A DNA stretch of 64,000 bases from Methylobacterium oxalidis (GTDB lineage Bacteria; Pseudomonadota; Alphaproteobacteria; Rhizobiales; Beijerinckiaceae). The first letter of the stretch is position 1. Each line of letters opens with the position of its first letter. A program made the position numbers and the translations under genes. The notes beneath the pieces are model-generated. The model ran no database searches. It had not been told where the DNA came from and saw only the letters and a program-made list of their open reading frames with translations. Location of the stretch: NCBI RefSeq assembly GCF_007992195.1, contig NZ_BJZU01000020.1, positions 28,366-92,365 of the forward strand. The letters are read 5' to 3'. This document shows positions 1 to 8,977 of this stretch, piece by piece.

Positions 1-453
1 GCCTCGGGCCCGGCGCTGGCCGCCGCGCTCGCGGCCGAGCCGGCCGCCCTGCCCCACCTGATCAAGCCGAACCGGCACGAGCTCGAGGAGTGGGCGGGCC
101 GCCCGCTCGCGGGCCTGCCCGAGATCGCCGAGGCCGCCCGCGGCCTCGTCCGGCGCGGAATCCCGCACGTCGCGGTCTCGATGGGCGCCGACGGCGCCCT
201 CCTCGCCGCGCAGGACGCGGTGCTCCACGCCCGCCCGCCCGCGATGCAGGTCGCGAGCACGGTCGGGGCAGGGGACGCACTCGTCGCCGGCCTCGTGGCC
301 GCCCTCTACTCGGGCCTCGACCTGCCCGACACGGCGCGGCTCGCCCTCGCCTTCGCGGCCGGCAAGCTCACGAAGCCCGGCGCGAACCTGCCGCCGCGAC
401 CCGAGATTGAGGCGATCGCCGCGACGATCGCGGTCGAGGAGATCCGGCCCTGA
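1..453 (+). CDS. fruK: 1-phosphofructokinase, C-terminal part (5' end outside window)
   Basis: This is the last 150 residues of a PfkB-family sugar kinase; the reading frame is open from base 1. The visible part carries the family motif STVGAGDALVAG, whose Asp (codon at 274) is the catalytic base, followed by the C-terminal helices. PfkB kinases include ribokinase, fructokinase and 1-phosphofructokinase. The choice of FruK, which makes fructose 1,6-bisphosphate from fructose 1-phosphate in the cytoplasm, rests on the next gene being a fructose PTS permease 100 bases downstream on the same strand, the usual fruB-fruK-fruA order. The substrate is therefore an inference from context, and fruB would be expected just left of the window. 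Confidence 0.85.
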   Translation, partial: ASGPALAAALAAEPAALPHLIKPNRHELEEWAGRPLAGLPEIAEAARGLVRRGIPHVAVSMGADGALLAAQDAVLHARPPAMQVASTVGAGDALVAGLVAALYSGLDLPDTARLALAFAAGKLTKPGANLPPRPEIEAIAATIAVEEIRP

Positions 454-553
454 CGGGGCCGTCGACCGTGCCCGACTGAGCACGCCCGATCACGATCCGA
501 AATCCGCGCCCGTCGCATCGCGAACGCACCGAGACGAATTCCAGGAGGAGACG

Positions 554-2290
554 ATGGCACAGCTCTTGGCGGTGGTGGGAGGCGGAGACCTCTCGACCCA
601 CGCCGTCCTCGCGGTCGAGGCCCTGCGCAAGGCCGCGGGGCGGCGCAACCAGCCGATCGCGCTGGAACTGCGCGGCCCCGGCACCAGCGGCAACGCGCTG
701 CCCGAATCCGCGATCCGGCAAGCCGAGGCGGTGCTCCTCGTCGGCTCGGGCGATCTCGGCGAGGGCCGGTTCGGGGCTCTGCGCCGCGCCAAGGTCGCGA
801 TCGAGGACGTGCTGACCGACGTCAACGCGGTCATCGACCGTGTGCTCGGCGGCGCGGGCGAGAAGCCTGGGGCCGAGGGCGCGGCGGCCGCGGCGGCCGC
901 CGGCCCGAAGCGGATCGTCGCCATCACCTCCTGCCCCACCGGCATCGCCCACACCTTCATGGCGGCCGAGGGCATCCAGAGCGCCGCCCAGGCGCTCGGC
1001 CACGAGGTCCGCGTGGAGACGCAGGGGTCGGTCGGCGCCCGCGACGCGCTGACCGCGCCCGAGATCGCGGCGGCCGACATCGTCCTGATCGCCGCCGATA
1101 CCGGCGTCGACCGCGCGCGCTTTTCCGGCAAGCGCGTCTACGCCACGAACACCAAGGCGGCGATCCGCGACGGCAAGGGGCTGATCGCCACCGCGCTCGC
1201 CGAGGCCCGGCTGCAGGCGGCGGGCGAGGCCGAGGCGAAGGCGGAGGGTCCGGCCCGGCCGGCCGCCGCCGAGAGAAAGGCCGGCGCCTACAAGCACCTG
1301 ATGACGGGCGTCTCGTTCATGCTGCCCTTCGTGGTGGCGGGCGGCCTACTCATCGCGCTCGCCTTCGCCTTCGGCGGCATCGACGCCATGGCGCCCGGCA
1401 ACGCCGGCACGCTCGGCTACGCCCTCGGCGAGATCGGCGCCAAGGGCGCCTTCGCCCTGATCGTCCCGGCGCTCGCGGGCTACATCGCCTACTCGATCGC
1501 CGACCGGCCCGGCATCGCGCCCGGCATGATCGGCGGCATGCTGGCGGCCAACCTCCAGGCTGGCTTCCTCGGCGGCATCGCGGCGGGCTTCATCGCGGGC
1601 TACACCGCGCGCTTCCTCAACGAGCACATCCGCCTGCACAAGAACCTGGAGGGGCTGAAGCCCGTCCTGATCCTGCCCCTGCTCGCCACCCTCGTGACCG
1701 GACTCCTGATGGTCTACGTGGTCGGCGTGCCCGTGGCCGCGATCCTCGCGGCGCTCACCGGCTGGCTCAAGGGCATGCAGGGGGCCGGCGCTCTGGTGCT
1801 CGGCCTCGTGCTCGGCGGCATGATGGCCGTCGACATGGGAGGCCCGATCAACAAGGCGGCCTACGCCTCCTCCGCCGCCCTGATCTCCTCGGGCGTCTAC
1901 GCCCCGATGGCCGCGGTGATGATCGGCGGCATGACGCCGCCCCTCGGGATCGCGCTGGCCACCCGGCTCTTCCCCAACCGCTTCACGAAGCCGGAGCGCG
2001 AGGCCGGCGGCGCCGCCGCGGTGCTCGGCGCGGCCTTCATCACCGAGGGCGCGATCCCCTTCGCCGCGGCCGACCCGCTGCGGGTGATCCCCTCGATGGT
2101 GGCGGGCTCGGCCATCGCCGGCGCCATCGCGCTGAGCCTCGGCGTCGAGCTGAAGGTGCCGCATGGCGGGCTGTTCGTCCTGCCGATCCCGAACGCCGTG
2201 ACGAACCTGACGGGCGCCGTGATCGCGCTGATCGCCGGCACGGTGGTGACCGCACTCATGGTGGGCCTCCTGAAGAAACGGGTGGCGTGA
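554..2290 (+). CDS. fruA: PTS fructose transporter, EIIBC components
   Basis: This 578-residue permease imports fructose and phosphorylates it to fructose 1-phosphate. An N-terminal EIIB-prime-like domain (about 1-100) is followed by an Ala-rich linker and the EIIB domain, where Cys127 in SCPTGIAHTFMAAE is the phosphorylated residue. The EIIC membrane domain runs from about 240 to the end, with many hydrophobic segments. The frame stays open further upstream, but the ATG at 554 has a perfect AGGAGGAG ribosome binding site at 543-550. It probably shares a transcript with fruK. No EIIA domain is present, so EIIA/HPr must be separate, probably FruB upstream of the window. Confidence 0.93.
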   Translation: MAQLLAVVGGGDLSTHAVLAVEALRKAAGRRNQPIALELRGPGTSGNALPESAIRQAEAVLLVGSGDLGEGRFGALRRAKVAIEDVLTDVNAVIDRVLGGAGEKPGAEGAAAAAAAGPKRIVAITSCPTGIAHTFMAAEGIQSAAQALGHEVRVETQGSVGARDALTAPEIAAADIVLIAADTGVDRARFSGKRVYATNTKAAIRDGKGLIATALAEARLQAAGEAEAKAEGPARPAAAERKAGAYKHLMTGVSFMLPFVVAGGLLIALAFAFGGIDAMAPGNAGTLGYALGEIGAKGAFALIVPALAGYIAYSIADRPGIAPGMIGGMLAANLQAGFLGGIAAGFIAGYTARFLNEHIRLHKNLEGLKPVLILPLLATLVTGLLMVYVVGVPVAAILAALTGWLKGMQGAGALVLGLVLGGMMAVDMGGPINKAAYASSAALISSGVYAPMAAVMIGGMTPPLGIALATRLFPNRFTKPEREAGGAAAVLGAAFITEGAIPFAAADPLRVIPSMVAGSAIAGAIALSLGVELKVPHGGLFVLPIPNAVTNLTGAVIALIAGTVVTALMVGLLKKRVA

Positions 2291-2451
2291 GGCCGCGACG
2301 ACACGGACGCGCGCGGCGCATCGGGTCTAGTCTTGATCAAATCAAATGAACGTTCCGGAATCTGAACAGAAACTGTCCGAAATTCAATATCTTTATCAAG
2401 CCGGCGAAGACCGGGACAGAAAATAATCAGGGTCTCATCGGGGGATAGGAC

Positions 2452-3951
2452 ATGAAGGGACATCGTCTGCTGCTCGCCGCGCTGGGCCTGTGCTCGGCCG
2501 GCGGGATCGCCGCGCCCGCGCAGGCGCAGACCGCGCCGCCGGAGGGAGGAACCGGCATCGCGGTACCGGGGACCGTCCAGCGGCCGGCGGCTCGCCTGCG
2601 CCGGGCTCCGCTTCCGCCGGGGGGCGGACAGGGGCTCGACGAAGCCGACACCGTCGCGGCCGCGGCCGACACGCTGGGGCAGACGGCGACGCCGCCGACC
2701 CTGCCGCCGGGCACCTTCGATCTCGGCAACGGCCTCAGCTTCCTGCTCAACTACACGGGCCAGGGCGCCATCAACCCGGTCGGCGGCATCCGGCAGGGCT
2801 CGGCCTGGGCGGGCCAGCTCTTCTTCGGCATCGACGCCGACCTGAACCGGCTCGCCGGAATCGACGGCGGCTCGCTCCACATCGCGGTCACGAACCGCCA
2901 CGGGCGCAGCCTCGCCAACGACTTCATCGGCAACAACACCAGCGTGCAGGAGATCTTCGGCGGCGGCCAGACCACCCGCCTGACCCTGTTCAGCTACCAG
3001 CAGAAGCTGTTCGACAACCGGATCGACATCGAGGTCGGGCGCCTGGTCGCCAACATCGCCTTCCTGAACTCGCCGATCTACTGCAACTTCCAGACGAATT
3101 CAGCCTGCGGAAATCCAACCTTCGTCTTCAAGACCTCGAACTTCACCTTCTGGCCTGTGGCGAGCTGGGGCGGCCACGCCAAGGCGTGGCTCACCGACAC
3201 GGTGTTCGTCCACGCGGGCGCCTACGAGGTGAACCCGCTCCACCAGCAGCCCGGCGACAACGGCCTCGATTTCTCAACGAAGGGCGCCACCGGCGCGATC
3301 GTGCCGTTCGAGCTCGGCTACTCGACGACCTTCGCCAACGACCTGCTGCCGCGCAACTACGGCATCGGCGGCTGGTACGACGCCTCGGACTACCCGGACC
3401 CGGTGCGCGACGTGCGCGGGGGCGCCGCCGTCCTCAGCGGGCTGCCCTCCGCCACGCGGTTCGGCCGCTCGGGCGTCTACGCCCGCTTCGACCAGATGGT
3501 CTGGCGCCCCGATCCGACCGCGCCGCAGGGCCTGACCCTGTTCGGCGTGGCGATGGCCGGCACCTCGGGCCGGCTGATCGAGGACTACTTCCTGGAGATC
3601 GGCGCCCTTCAGACGGGTACCTTCGCGGGGCGGCCCTACGACACGGTGGGCTTCGTCATCAACACCCAGAAGTTCAGCTCGCTCGGGCTCGCCAACATCA
3701 ACCTCGCGCAGGCTTTCCAGGGCATCAACCGGACCATCCCGACCCAGCAGATCATGATGGAGCTGAACTACGGTATCCAGGTCACGCCCGCGATCCGGCT
3801 GACGCCGAACCTGCAGTACATCATCAACCCTGACCAGACCCGCTTTCCCTTCCGCACCCGGAACATCCCGGACGCCTTCGTGGTCGGCGCCAAGCTCTCG
3901 GTCGACCTCTTCACCCTGGCCGGCCTCGCCAAGGGCCCCGGCAGCCCCTGA
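2452..3951 (+). CDS. OprB-family carbohydrate porin
   Basis: A 499-residue outer-membrane protein. Residues 1-26 form a clear signal peptide ending in AQAQ. A Pro/Ala-rich stretch of about 70 residues follows, then alternating beta-strand sequence typical of OprB porins (for example LSFLLNYTGQGAINPVGG and the end segment FVVGAKLSVDLFTL). OprB channels let sugars diffuse into the periplasm, which suits a position next to the fructose PTS, although it has its own 160-base upstream region and need not be in the fru operon. That region is clearly more AT-rich than its surroundings and probably holds the promoter. The family assignment is firm; the sugar specificity is not visible. Confidence 0.85.
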   Translation: MKGHRLLLAALGLCSAGGIAAPAQAQTAPPEGGTGIAVPGTVQRPAARLRRAPLPPGGGQGLDEADTVAAAADTLGQTATPPTLPPGTFDLGNGLSFLLNYTGQGAINPVGGIRQGSAWAGQLFFGIDADLNRLAGIDGGSLHIAVTNRHGRSLANDFIGNNTSVQEIFGGGQTTRLTLFSYQQKLFDNRIDIEVGRLVANIAFLNSPIYCNFQTNSACGNPTFVFKTSNFTFWPVASWGGHAKAWLTDTVFVHAGAYEVNPLHQQPGDNGLDFSTKGATGAIVPFELGYSTTFANDLLPRNYGIGGWYDASDYPDPVRDVRGGAAVLSGLPSATRFGRSGVYARFDQMVWRPDPTAPQGLTLFGVAMAGTSGRLIEDYFLEIGALQTGTFAGRPYDTVGFVINTQKFSSLGLANINLAQAFQGINRTIPTQQIMMELNYGIQVTPAIRLTPNLQYIINPDQTRFPFRTRNIPDAFVVGAKLSVDLFTLAGLAKGPGSP

Positions 3952-3965
3952 GGCCGGCGAGGCGC

Positions 3966-3996
3966 CGTCCCGGGAGGTCGGCGGCGACCCGGGACG
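3966..3996 (+). terminator. GC-rich stem-loop after the porin gene
   Basis: A perfect 9-bp inverted repeat (CGTCCCGGG and CCCGGGACG) with a 13-base loop starts 15 bases after the porin stop. There is no T-run, so it is either a weak intrinsic terminator or an mRNA-stabilising hairpin. Confidence 0.45.
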
Positions 3997-4138
3997 ACGG
4001 AGAGGCCGCGATTCCCCACACTTCCGGACCGGACGGCGCATTTCGTATCCCGATCCGGCTCCCCATCGGCTCAAATTGGTCTAAACAGCCCCTCGATCGC
4101 AGGCGCCCGCGCCCGGCGAAAAGCATCGAGAACAGGCG

Positions 4139-5302
4139 ATGACCGGCTTCGACACCCTGCCCCTGACACGGCCCACCTCGCAGCTCGTCACGATCTTCGG
4201 CGGGTCCGGCTTCCTCGGGCGCCACGTGGTCCGGGCGCTGGCCAAGCGCGGCTACCGGATCCGCGTCGCGGTGCGCCGGCCGGACCTCGCCCTGTTCCTG
4301 CAGCCGCTCGGCAAGGTCGGGCAGATCGTGGCCGTCCAGGCGAACCTCCGTTACCCCGACTCGGTCGCCCGCGCCGTCGCGGGCTCCAGCGTCGTGATCA
4401 ACCTCGTCGGCATCCTGCAGGAGACCGGCGCCCAGAGCTTCTCGCGTCTCCAGGCCGAGGGCGCGGGCGTGATCGCGCGCGAGGCCGCGAAGGCCGGCGC
4501 GGCGATGATCCAGGTCTCGGCGATCGGCGCCGATCCCGACTCGGCCTCGGCCTACGCGCGCACCAAGGCGGAGGGCGAGGCCCAGGTCTTCGCCGCCTGC
4601 CCGGACGCCATCGTGGTCCGCCCCTCCCTGATCTTCGGGCCGGGCGACAGCTTCTTCAACCGCTTCGCGAGCCTCGCCCGGGCGCTGCCGGTGCTGCCGC
4701 TCGCGGGCGCCGAGACCCGCTTCCAGCCCGTCTTCGTGGGCGACGTCGCCGAGGCGATCGCGCGGGCCGTCGAGGGCCGCGTGCCGGCGGGGAAGGTCTA
4801 CGAGTTCGGCGGCCCCGAGGTCGCCACCCTGGAGCACCTCGTCCGCTACATGCTGGAGACGACGCAGCGCCGACGCGCGGTCGTCGCCCTGCCGCTGCCG
4901 GTCGCCAAGATCCAGGCCCGGGCCATGGAGATCGCCAACACGCTGACCCTCGGCCTCCTGCCGGACGAGCTGAAGCTCACCCGCGATCAGGTGATCCTGC
5001 TGCAGACCGACAACGTGGTCTCGGAGGCCGCGAAGGCCGAGGGCCGCACCCTGGAGGCGCTCGGCATCACGCCGACCGCCGCCGAGGCCGTGGTGCCGGG
5101 CTACCTCTGGCGCTTCCGGAAGGCCGGCCAATTCGCCACCGGGCGCGGCACGGAGGCCGAGGCCGAGGTGCCGGACACGATCAGCCCGGAGCCGATGGGC
5201 GAGGGCTCGCAGCACCGCCCGAAGCGCGCCAGCGGTCCCTCGATCGGTCCGAACGCGGCCAACCCGAGCCGCATGGGCAGCCGCTGGGGCAGCCGGCGCT
5301 GA
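4139..5302 (+). CDS. Complex I NDUFA9-family / NAD(P)-binding epimerase-like protein
   Basis: This 387-residue protein belongs to the atypical short-chain dehydrogenases. The Rossmann motif GGSGFLG lies at residues 21-27 and is followed by an NmrA/NDUFA9-type fold with the VSAIGAD and YARTKAEGE segments. Alphaproteobacterial relatives are named after the mitochondrial complex I accessory subunit NDUFA9 and are thought to bind NADPH in association with NADH dehydrogenase. Nothing in the neighbourhood proves that role here. The C-terminal 60 residues are Pro/Ser/Gly/Arg-rich and look disordered. It is convergent with the EI24 protein, the two stops lying 7 bases apart. Confidence 0.8.
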   Translation: MTGFDTLPLTRPTSQLVTIFGGSGFLGRHVVRALAKRGYRIRVAVRRPDLALFLQPLGKVGQIVAVQANLRYPDSVARAVAGSSVVINLVGILQETGAQSFSRLQAEGAGVIAREAAKAGAAMIQVSAIGADPDSASAYARTKAEGEAQVFAACPDAIVVRPSLIFGPGDSFFNRFASLARALPVLPLAGAETRFQPVFVGDVAEAIARAVEGRVPAGKVYEFGGPEVATLEHLVRYMLETTQRRRAVVALPLPVAKIQARAMEIANTLTLGLLPDELKLTRDQVILLQTDNVVSEAAKAEGRTLEALGITPTAAEAVVPGYLWRFRKAGQFATGRGTEAEAEVPDTISPEPMGEGSQHRPKRASGPSIGPNAANPSRMGSRWGSRR

Positions 5303-5309
5303 CCGACCC

Positions 5310-6029
5310 TCAGCGGATCTGCCCGGCCCGGGCGGGCGCCGCGAGTGCGGGCCCGCGCCGGCTCAGCGCCTTGTGGACGTGGACCATCAGCGCGATGCCG
5401 AAGAGCGGCGTCAGCAGGTTCACCACCGGCACCACCATCATCCCGGCCAGCAGGCAGCCCGCCGCCAGCGTGGTGCCGCCGAAGTGGCGCCGCATGGCGG
5501 CGGCCTCGTCGAGCGGCCGGAAGCGGGCCGCGGCGGTCTCGAAATACTCCCGGCTGAGCAGGTAGGCGTTGGCCGCGAAGAAGGCCACGAGCCCGACGAC
5601 CGGCACGAAGAACAGGATCAGGGCCACGAGGTTCACGAGGAGCGCGAGCCCCGCGAAGCGCGCCGCGTAGAGGAGCGCCGTCCCCGCCGGAAGAGCCTGG
5701 CCCGTCGGCTCGCCGGGGAAGTCCGTGCGCTCGACGATCTCGGCGGCATCGTCGAGGAAGAAGCCCGCCACCAGGATCGAGACCGCCGGCATGATGTAGG
5801 CGAGCGCCACGAACAGGCCCGCGCCCGCGAGGAAGAAGGCCAGCGTGTCGAGGAACGGGTAGTCGGCGGAGATGTGGTGGCTCGCCTGGAACCACTGGAT
5901 CAGCCGGGTCAGCCCGAACCAGATCAGCAGGAGGAGCCCCACCGTCATGCCGAGCGATTTCCAGAGGATCGCGCGCAGGGGCGCCGAGAAGACCTGCCGC
6001 AGCGCGGCGAAGGCGGCTTGGATGAGCAT
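5310..6029 (-). CDS. EI24-domain (CysZ-like) inner-membrane protein
   Basis: This 239-residue polytopic membrane protein is annotated in relatives as a sulfate transporter family (CysZ/EI24) protein. Strong hydrophobic segments lie near residues 21-45, 58-90, 130-165 and 190-225, separated by short charged loops, and the tail is Ala/Arg-rich. The start at 6029 has an AGGAG ribosome binding site 9 bases upstream on the minus strand; the open frame beyond it is ordinary high-GC extension. No cysteine biosynthesis genes are adjacent, so sulfate transport is only the family label. Confidence 0.75.
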   Translation of the reverse strand: MLIQAAFAALRQVFSAPLRAILWKSLGMTVGLLLLIWFGLTRLIQWFQASHHISADYPFLDTLAFFLAGAGLFVALAYIMPAVSILVAGFFLDDAAEIVERTDFPGEPTGQALPAGTALLYAARFAGLALLVNLVALILFFVPVVGLVAFFAANAYLLSREYFETAAARFRPLDEAAAMRRHFGGTTLAAGCLLAGMMVVPVVNLLTPLFGIALMVHVHKALSRRGPALAAPARAGQIR

Positions 6030-6171
6030 GCCGGGGCTCCTCTCCGATGTCGGCCGAGCGCTTAAAGAGGAGGCGGGGCCCGAAGTGCAAGCCCGCAATC
6101 GCGGGCGCGCACTTTCGTCGCCCTGCCGCGTTCTCGTGCCGTCCGCGCCGATCGACGGAAGGATCGCACCC

Positions 6172-7101
6172 ATGCGCCGCACAGGTCCGCTCGCCCTCTG
6201 CCTCGCCCTGCTCCTGCCGGCGGTGCCCGCGCCCGCCCACGAGATCGGCGCGTGGGCCGGCGGCACCGCCGCGCCGGCCGAGCGCTCGGAGGTCGCCGTC
6301 GCGGCGATCGACGGCAAGGCCTACGTGATCGGCGACTACAACGGCGCGACCGAACTCCTGATCTTCGATCTCGCCACCGGCACCTGGAGCAAGGGCGCGC
6401 ACTTCCCCTACCCCGTCCACCACGCCATGGCGGCCGGGTTCGGAGGCAGGATCTACGTCTTCGGCGGGTACACGAACGGCTGGAACGCGGTTCCCGACAC
6501 ATTTGCATACGACCCGAAGACCGACGCCTGGACGCCGCGGGCGCCGCTGCCGACGCCCCGCGCCGCCGGCGGCGCCGCGCTCGTCGGCACGCGCATCCAC
6601 GTCGTCGGCGGCAGCGTCACGGGCCGCGGCAACACCCCGGCCCACGAGATCTACGACCCGCAGACGGACAGGTGGACCAAGGCCGCGCCGCTGCCGACAC
6701 CCCGCGACCACCTCGCGGTGCAGGCGATCGACGGGAAGATCGTGGCCGCAGGGGGCCGCGTCGACGGCGATCCCGGGCGCAACCTCGACGCGACGCAGGT
6801 CTTCGACCCGCAGGCCGGGACATGGTCGCAGGCCGCTCCGATGCCGACCGCCCGCAGTGGCACCGCCTCGACCGTGCTCGGCCGCGAGGTCTTCGTGATC
6901 GGGGGCGAATCGCGCGACAGGACCTTCGGCACCGTCGAGGCGTACGACCTGCCCGAGAACGTCTGGCGCGGGCTCGCCGCCCTGCCGACGCCCCGGCACG
7001 GCTTCGGGGCGGTGACCTACAACGGACGCATCTACACGCTGGTCGGCAGCCCGAAGCCGGGCGGGGACAAGTCCGGCACGGTCGAGGTGTTCAAGCCGTG
7101 A
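6172..7101 (+). CDS. Secreted kelch-repeat protein
   Basis: A 309-residue protein with a signal peptide (about 1-22, ending APAHE) and about five to six kelch repeats, each of about 45-50 residues. The repeats carry GG doublets before an aromatic, and the typical TWSK, AWTP, RWTK and TWSQ ends (for example RIYVFGGYTNGW and VFVIGGESRD). Such repeats form a beta-propeller. Bacterial secreted versions are often binding proteins or sialate mutarotase-like enzymes, but no catalytic feature can be assigned here. The start at 6172 has a GGAAGGA site upstream. The propeller assignment is sound; the function is unknown. Confidence 0.82.
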   Translation: MRRTGPLALCLALLLPAVPAPAHEIGAWAGGTAAPAERSEVAVAAIDGKAYVIGDYNGATELLIFDLATGTWSKGAHFPYPVHHAMAAGFGGRIYVFGGYTNGWNAVPDTFAYDPKTDAWTPRAPLPTPRAAGGAALVGTRIHVVGGSVTGRGNTPAHEIYDPQTDRWTKAAPLPTPRDHLAVQAIDGKIVAAGGRVDGDPGRNLDATQVFDPQAGTWSQAAPMPTARSGTASTVLGREVFVIGGESRDRTFGTVEAYDLPENVWRGLAALPTPRHGFGAVTYNGRIYTLVGSPKPGGDKSGTVEVFKP

Positions 7102-7132
7102 GCGAGACTGCGGCTCGCGGCACCGGACGGGT

Positions 7133-8467
7133 ATGATCGGGGATCACAGGATGACAGGACAAGCCGCGGCCCAGGCCCGCTTCCGGCCGAGCGTGACGCC
7201 GCGCCTCGTCCCCCTTCCCTCCGCCTCCGACGTGATCGTGATCGGGGCGGGCGCCGCGGGCATCGCGGCAGCGCGGCGCCTTCTGGAGCGGGGCGTCCGC
7301 GTGGCCGTGCTGGAGGCCCGTCCCCGGGTCGGCGGCAGGGCGCTCACGACGTCGCTGCGCGGGCACGCGATCGATCTCGGCGCGCACTGGCTGCATGCCG
7401 GGCCGATCAACCCGCTGGTCGCCCTCGGGCAGGCGCGGGGCGAGCCCCTGCGTCGCGCGCCGCAGGAGAGTCACGTCTGGGTCGGGCGCCGGCCGGGGCG
7501 CCCGGACGAGGCCGCAGCCTCGGCCCGAGCCTTCGCGCTCGCCGACCGCGCCATGACGGCGGGGGCCGCCGAGGGCGGTCCGGACAGGGCCGCAGCCTCC
7601 GCGCTGCCGCCGGGCCTCGGCCCCTGGGCCGAGCGCGTGGCGCGGGTCCACGGCCTCGTTTCGGGGCAGCCCCTCGGTAGGGTCTCCCTCCACGACTTCC
7701 CGAGCATGGAGTACGGCGACAACTTCTTCCTGGCCGGCGGCTACGGTGCCTTTCTGGCGCGGCTCGCGCAGGGCCTGCCGATCGCCCTCTCCTGCCCCGT
7801 CACACGCGTCACCTGGGGCGGTCGCGGCGTGCGGGTCGAGACGGCGGACGGGCGCAGCCTGTCCGCGCGCGCCGTGCTGGTGACCGTGCCGGTGATGGTG
7901 CTGCGCGACAGCGTCACCTTCGTGCCCGCCCTGCCCGGGCCGGTGCGGGCGGCGATCGACGGATTCCTCTCCGGCATCTACGAGCACGCCGTGCTGCACT
8001 GGCCGTCGAGCCCCTTCCGGGGCGCGGACCGGCTCGCCAGCATCGTCGGCGGGCGCCACAAGCCGCCGGGTCTCCTCTCTCGCATCGACGGCACGCCGTT
8101 CCACTATTTCGAGCTCGATGCGCCGGCTGCCAGGGCTGTCGACGCCCGCGGAGGCGGCGAGGACGGCGTGCGCCGCTTCGCGCGCGCGGTGCTCGCCGAG
8201 CATTTCGGCCACGCCCGCCTGCGCGACCTGGCGATTCCCGCCGTCAGCGCGTGGCGGCACGATCCCTGGTCGCGGGGTTCCTGGGCGGTGGTGCCGCCGG
8301 GCCATGCCGGGGCGCGGACGCTGCTCCGTGCCTCGGTGGGAGAGCGCCTGTGGTTTGCGGGCGAGGCCCTGTCGCGGCTGCAATGGGGGACGGTGGGCGG
8401 CGCCTACGAGGAGGGCACGCGGGCCGCCGACGCGATCGCGAGCGGGCTCCGGGCCGCAGCGGCGTAG
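7133..8467 (+). CDS. Flavin-containing amine oxidase family protein
   Basis: A 444-residue FAD-dependent oxidoreductase of the monoamine/polyamine oxidase family. The dinucleotide motif VIGAGAAG is at residues 37-44, followed by EARPRVGGRA and a LGAHWLH substrate-side motif. The C-terminal FAD motif LWFAGEALS and the final GTVGGAYEEG segment are present. The family oxidises amines to imines with release of hydrogen peroxide. No signal peptide is evident. ATGs at 7133 and 7151 are both possible starts and neither has a convincing ribosome binding site. It begins 31 bases after the kelch gene, so co-transcription is possible. Confidence 0.8.
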   Translation: MIGDHRMTGQAAAQARFRPSVTPRLVPLPSASDVIVIGAGAAGIAAARRLLERGVRVAVLEARPRVGGRALTTSLRGHAIDLGAHWLHAGPINPLVALGQARGEPLRRAPQESHVWVGRRPGRPDEAAASARAFALADRAMTAGAAEGGPDRAAASALPPGLGPWAERVARVHGLVSGQPLGRVSLHDFPSMEYGDNFFLAGGYGAFLARLAQGLPIALSCPVTRVTWGGRGVRVETADGRSLSARAVLVTVPVMVLRDSVTFVPALPGPVRAAIDGFLSGIYEHAVLHWPSSPFRGADRLASIVGGRHKPPGLLSRIDGTPFHYFELDAPAARAVDARGGGEDGVRRFARAVLAEHFGHARLRDLAIPAVSAWRHDPWSRGSWAVVPPGHAGARTLLRASVGERLWFAGEALSRLQWGTVGGAYEEGTRAADAIASGLRAAAA

Positions 8468-8484
8468 GGGCGTTGGCGAACGCC

Positions 8485-8507
8485 TGAGCGGGCGGCGCGG
8501 CCGCTCA
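8485..8507. terminator. Stem-loop between convergent genes
   Basis: TGAGCGG and CCGCTCA form a 7-bp stem between the amine oxidase and cupin genes, overlapping the cupin stop codon. A second small repeat (GGCGTT, GGCG loop, AACGCC) lies just before it. It could end transcripts from either side, but lacks a T-run. Confidence 0.35.
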
Positions 8508-8939
8508 GTCCGGCTGGCGCATGAAGGTGTCGGGCGTGCCCGTCCCCTCCGTGACGAAGCGGATGTCGCGCGGCTCGCGGCGCGGCGTGTCGACCGACAG
8601 GAAGACCAGCGGCTCTTCCAGGATCTCGGGCACGGAGTGGACGACGTCCCGCTTGAACACCACGAGCTTGCCGGGCCCGACCTCGACCGGCGCCTCGTCG
8701 CCGAACTTCATCCGGCAGCGCCCAGTCAGGACGTAGAGGTACTCGTCGCAGCTCGCGTGGGTGTGGGGCGGCGTCGGCCTGTAGACGCGGAAGACCCGTG
8801 CGCTCGCCGCCGCATCCTCAGTGAAGCGATGGTCGGCGACCATGGTCGCCGAGGTCTCCGGCAGGCCCGCGGCCGCCGCGGCCACGTCGAAGACCGCGTG
8901 CGAGAGCCGCTCGGGAACGCTCGACCCGGTGCCGCTCAT
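8505..8939 (-). CDS. Cupin-domain protein
   Basis: A 144-residue single-domain cupin. The metal-binding cupin motif 1 is recognisable in PPHTHASCDEYLYVLTGRC (His, His and Glu ligands with the G at the turn), and motif 2 in PGKLVVFKRDVVHSV. The start at 8939 has a strong GGAGGACGAGGG site upstream. Its position, 38 bases after a 2-hydroxyacid dehydrogenase on the same strand, suggests one transcript, perhaps for a small organic acid pathway. The substrate cannot be told from sequence. Confidence 0.78.
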   Translation of the reverse strand: MSGTGSSVPERLSHAVFDVAAAAAGLPETSATMVADHRFTEDAAASARVFRVYRPTPPHTHASCDEYLYVLTGRCRMKFGDEAPVEVGPGKLVVFKRDVVHSVPEILEEPLVFLSVDTPRREPRDIRFVTEGTGTPDTFMRQPD

Positions 8940-8977
8940 GCCCTCGTCCTCCCCATCCCCGTGCGGAATGCCGCGCC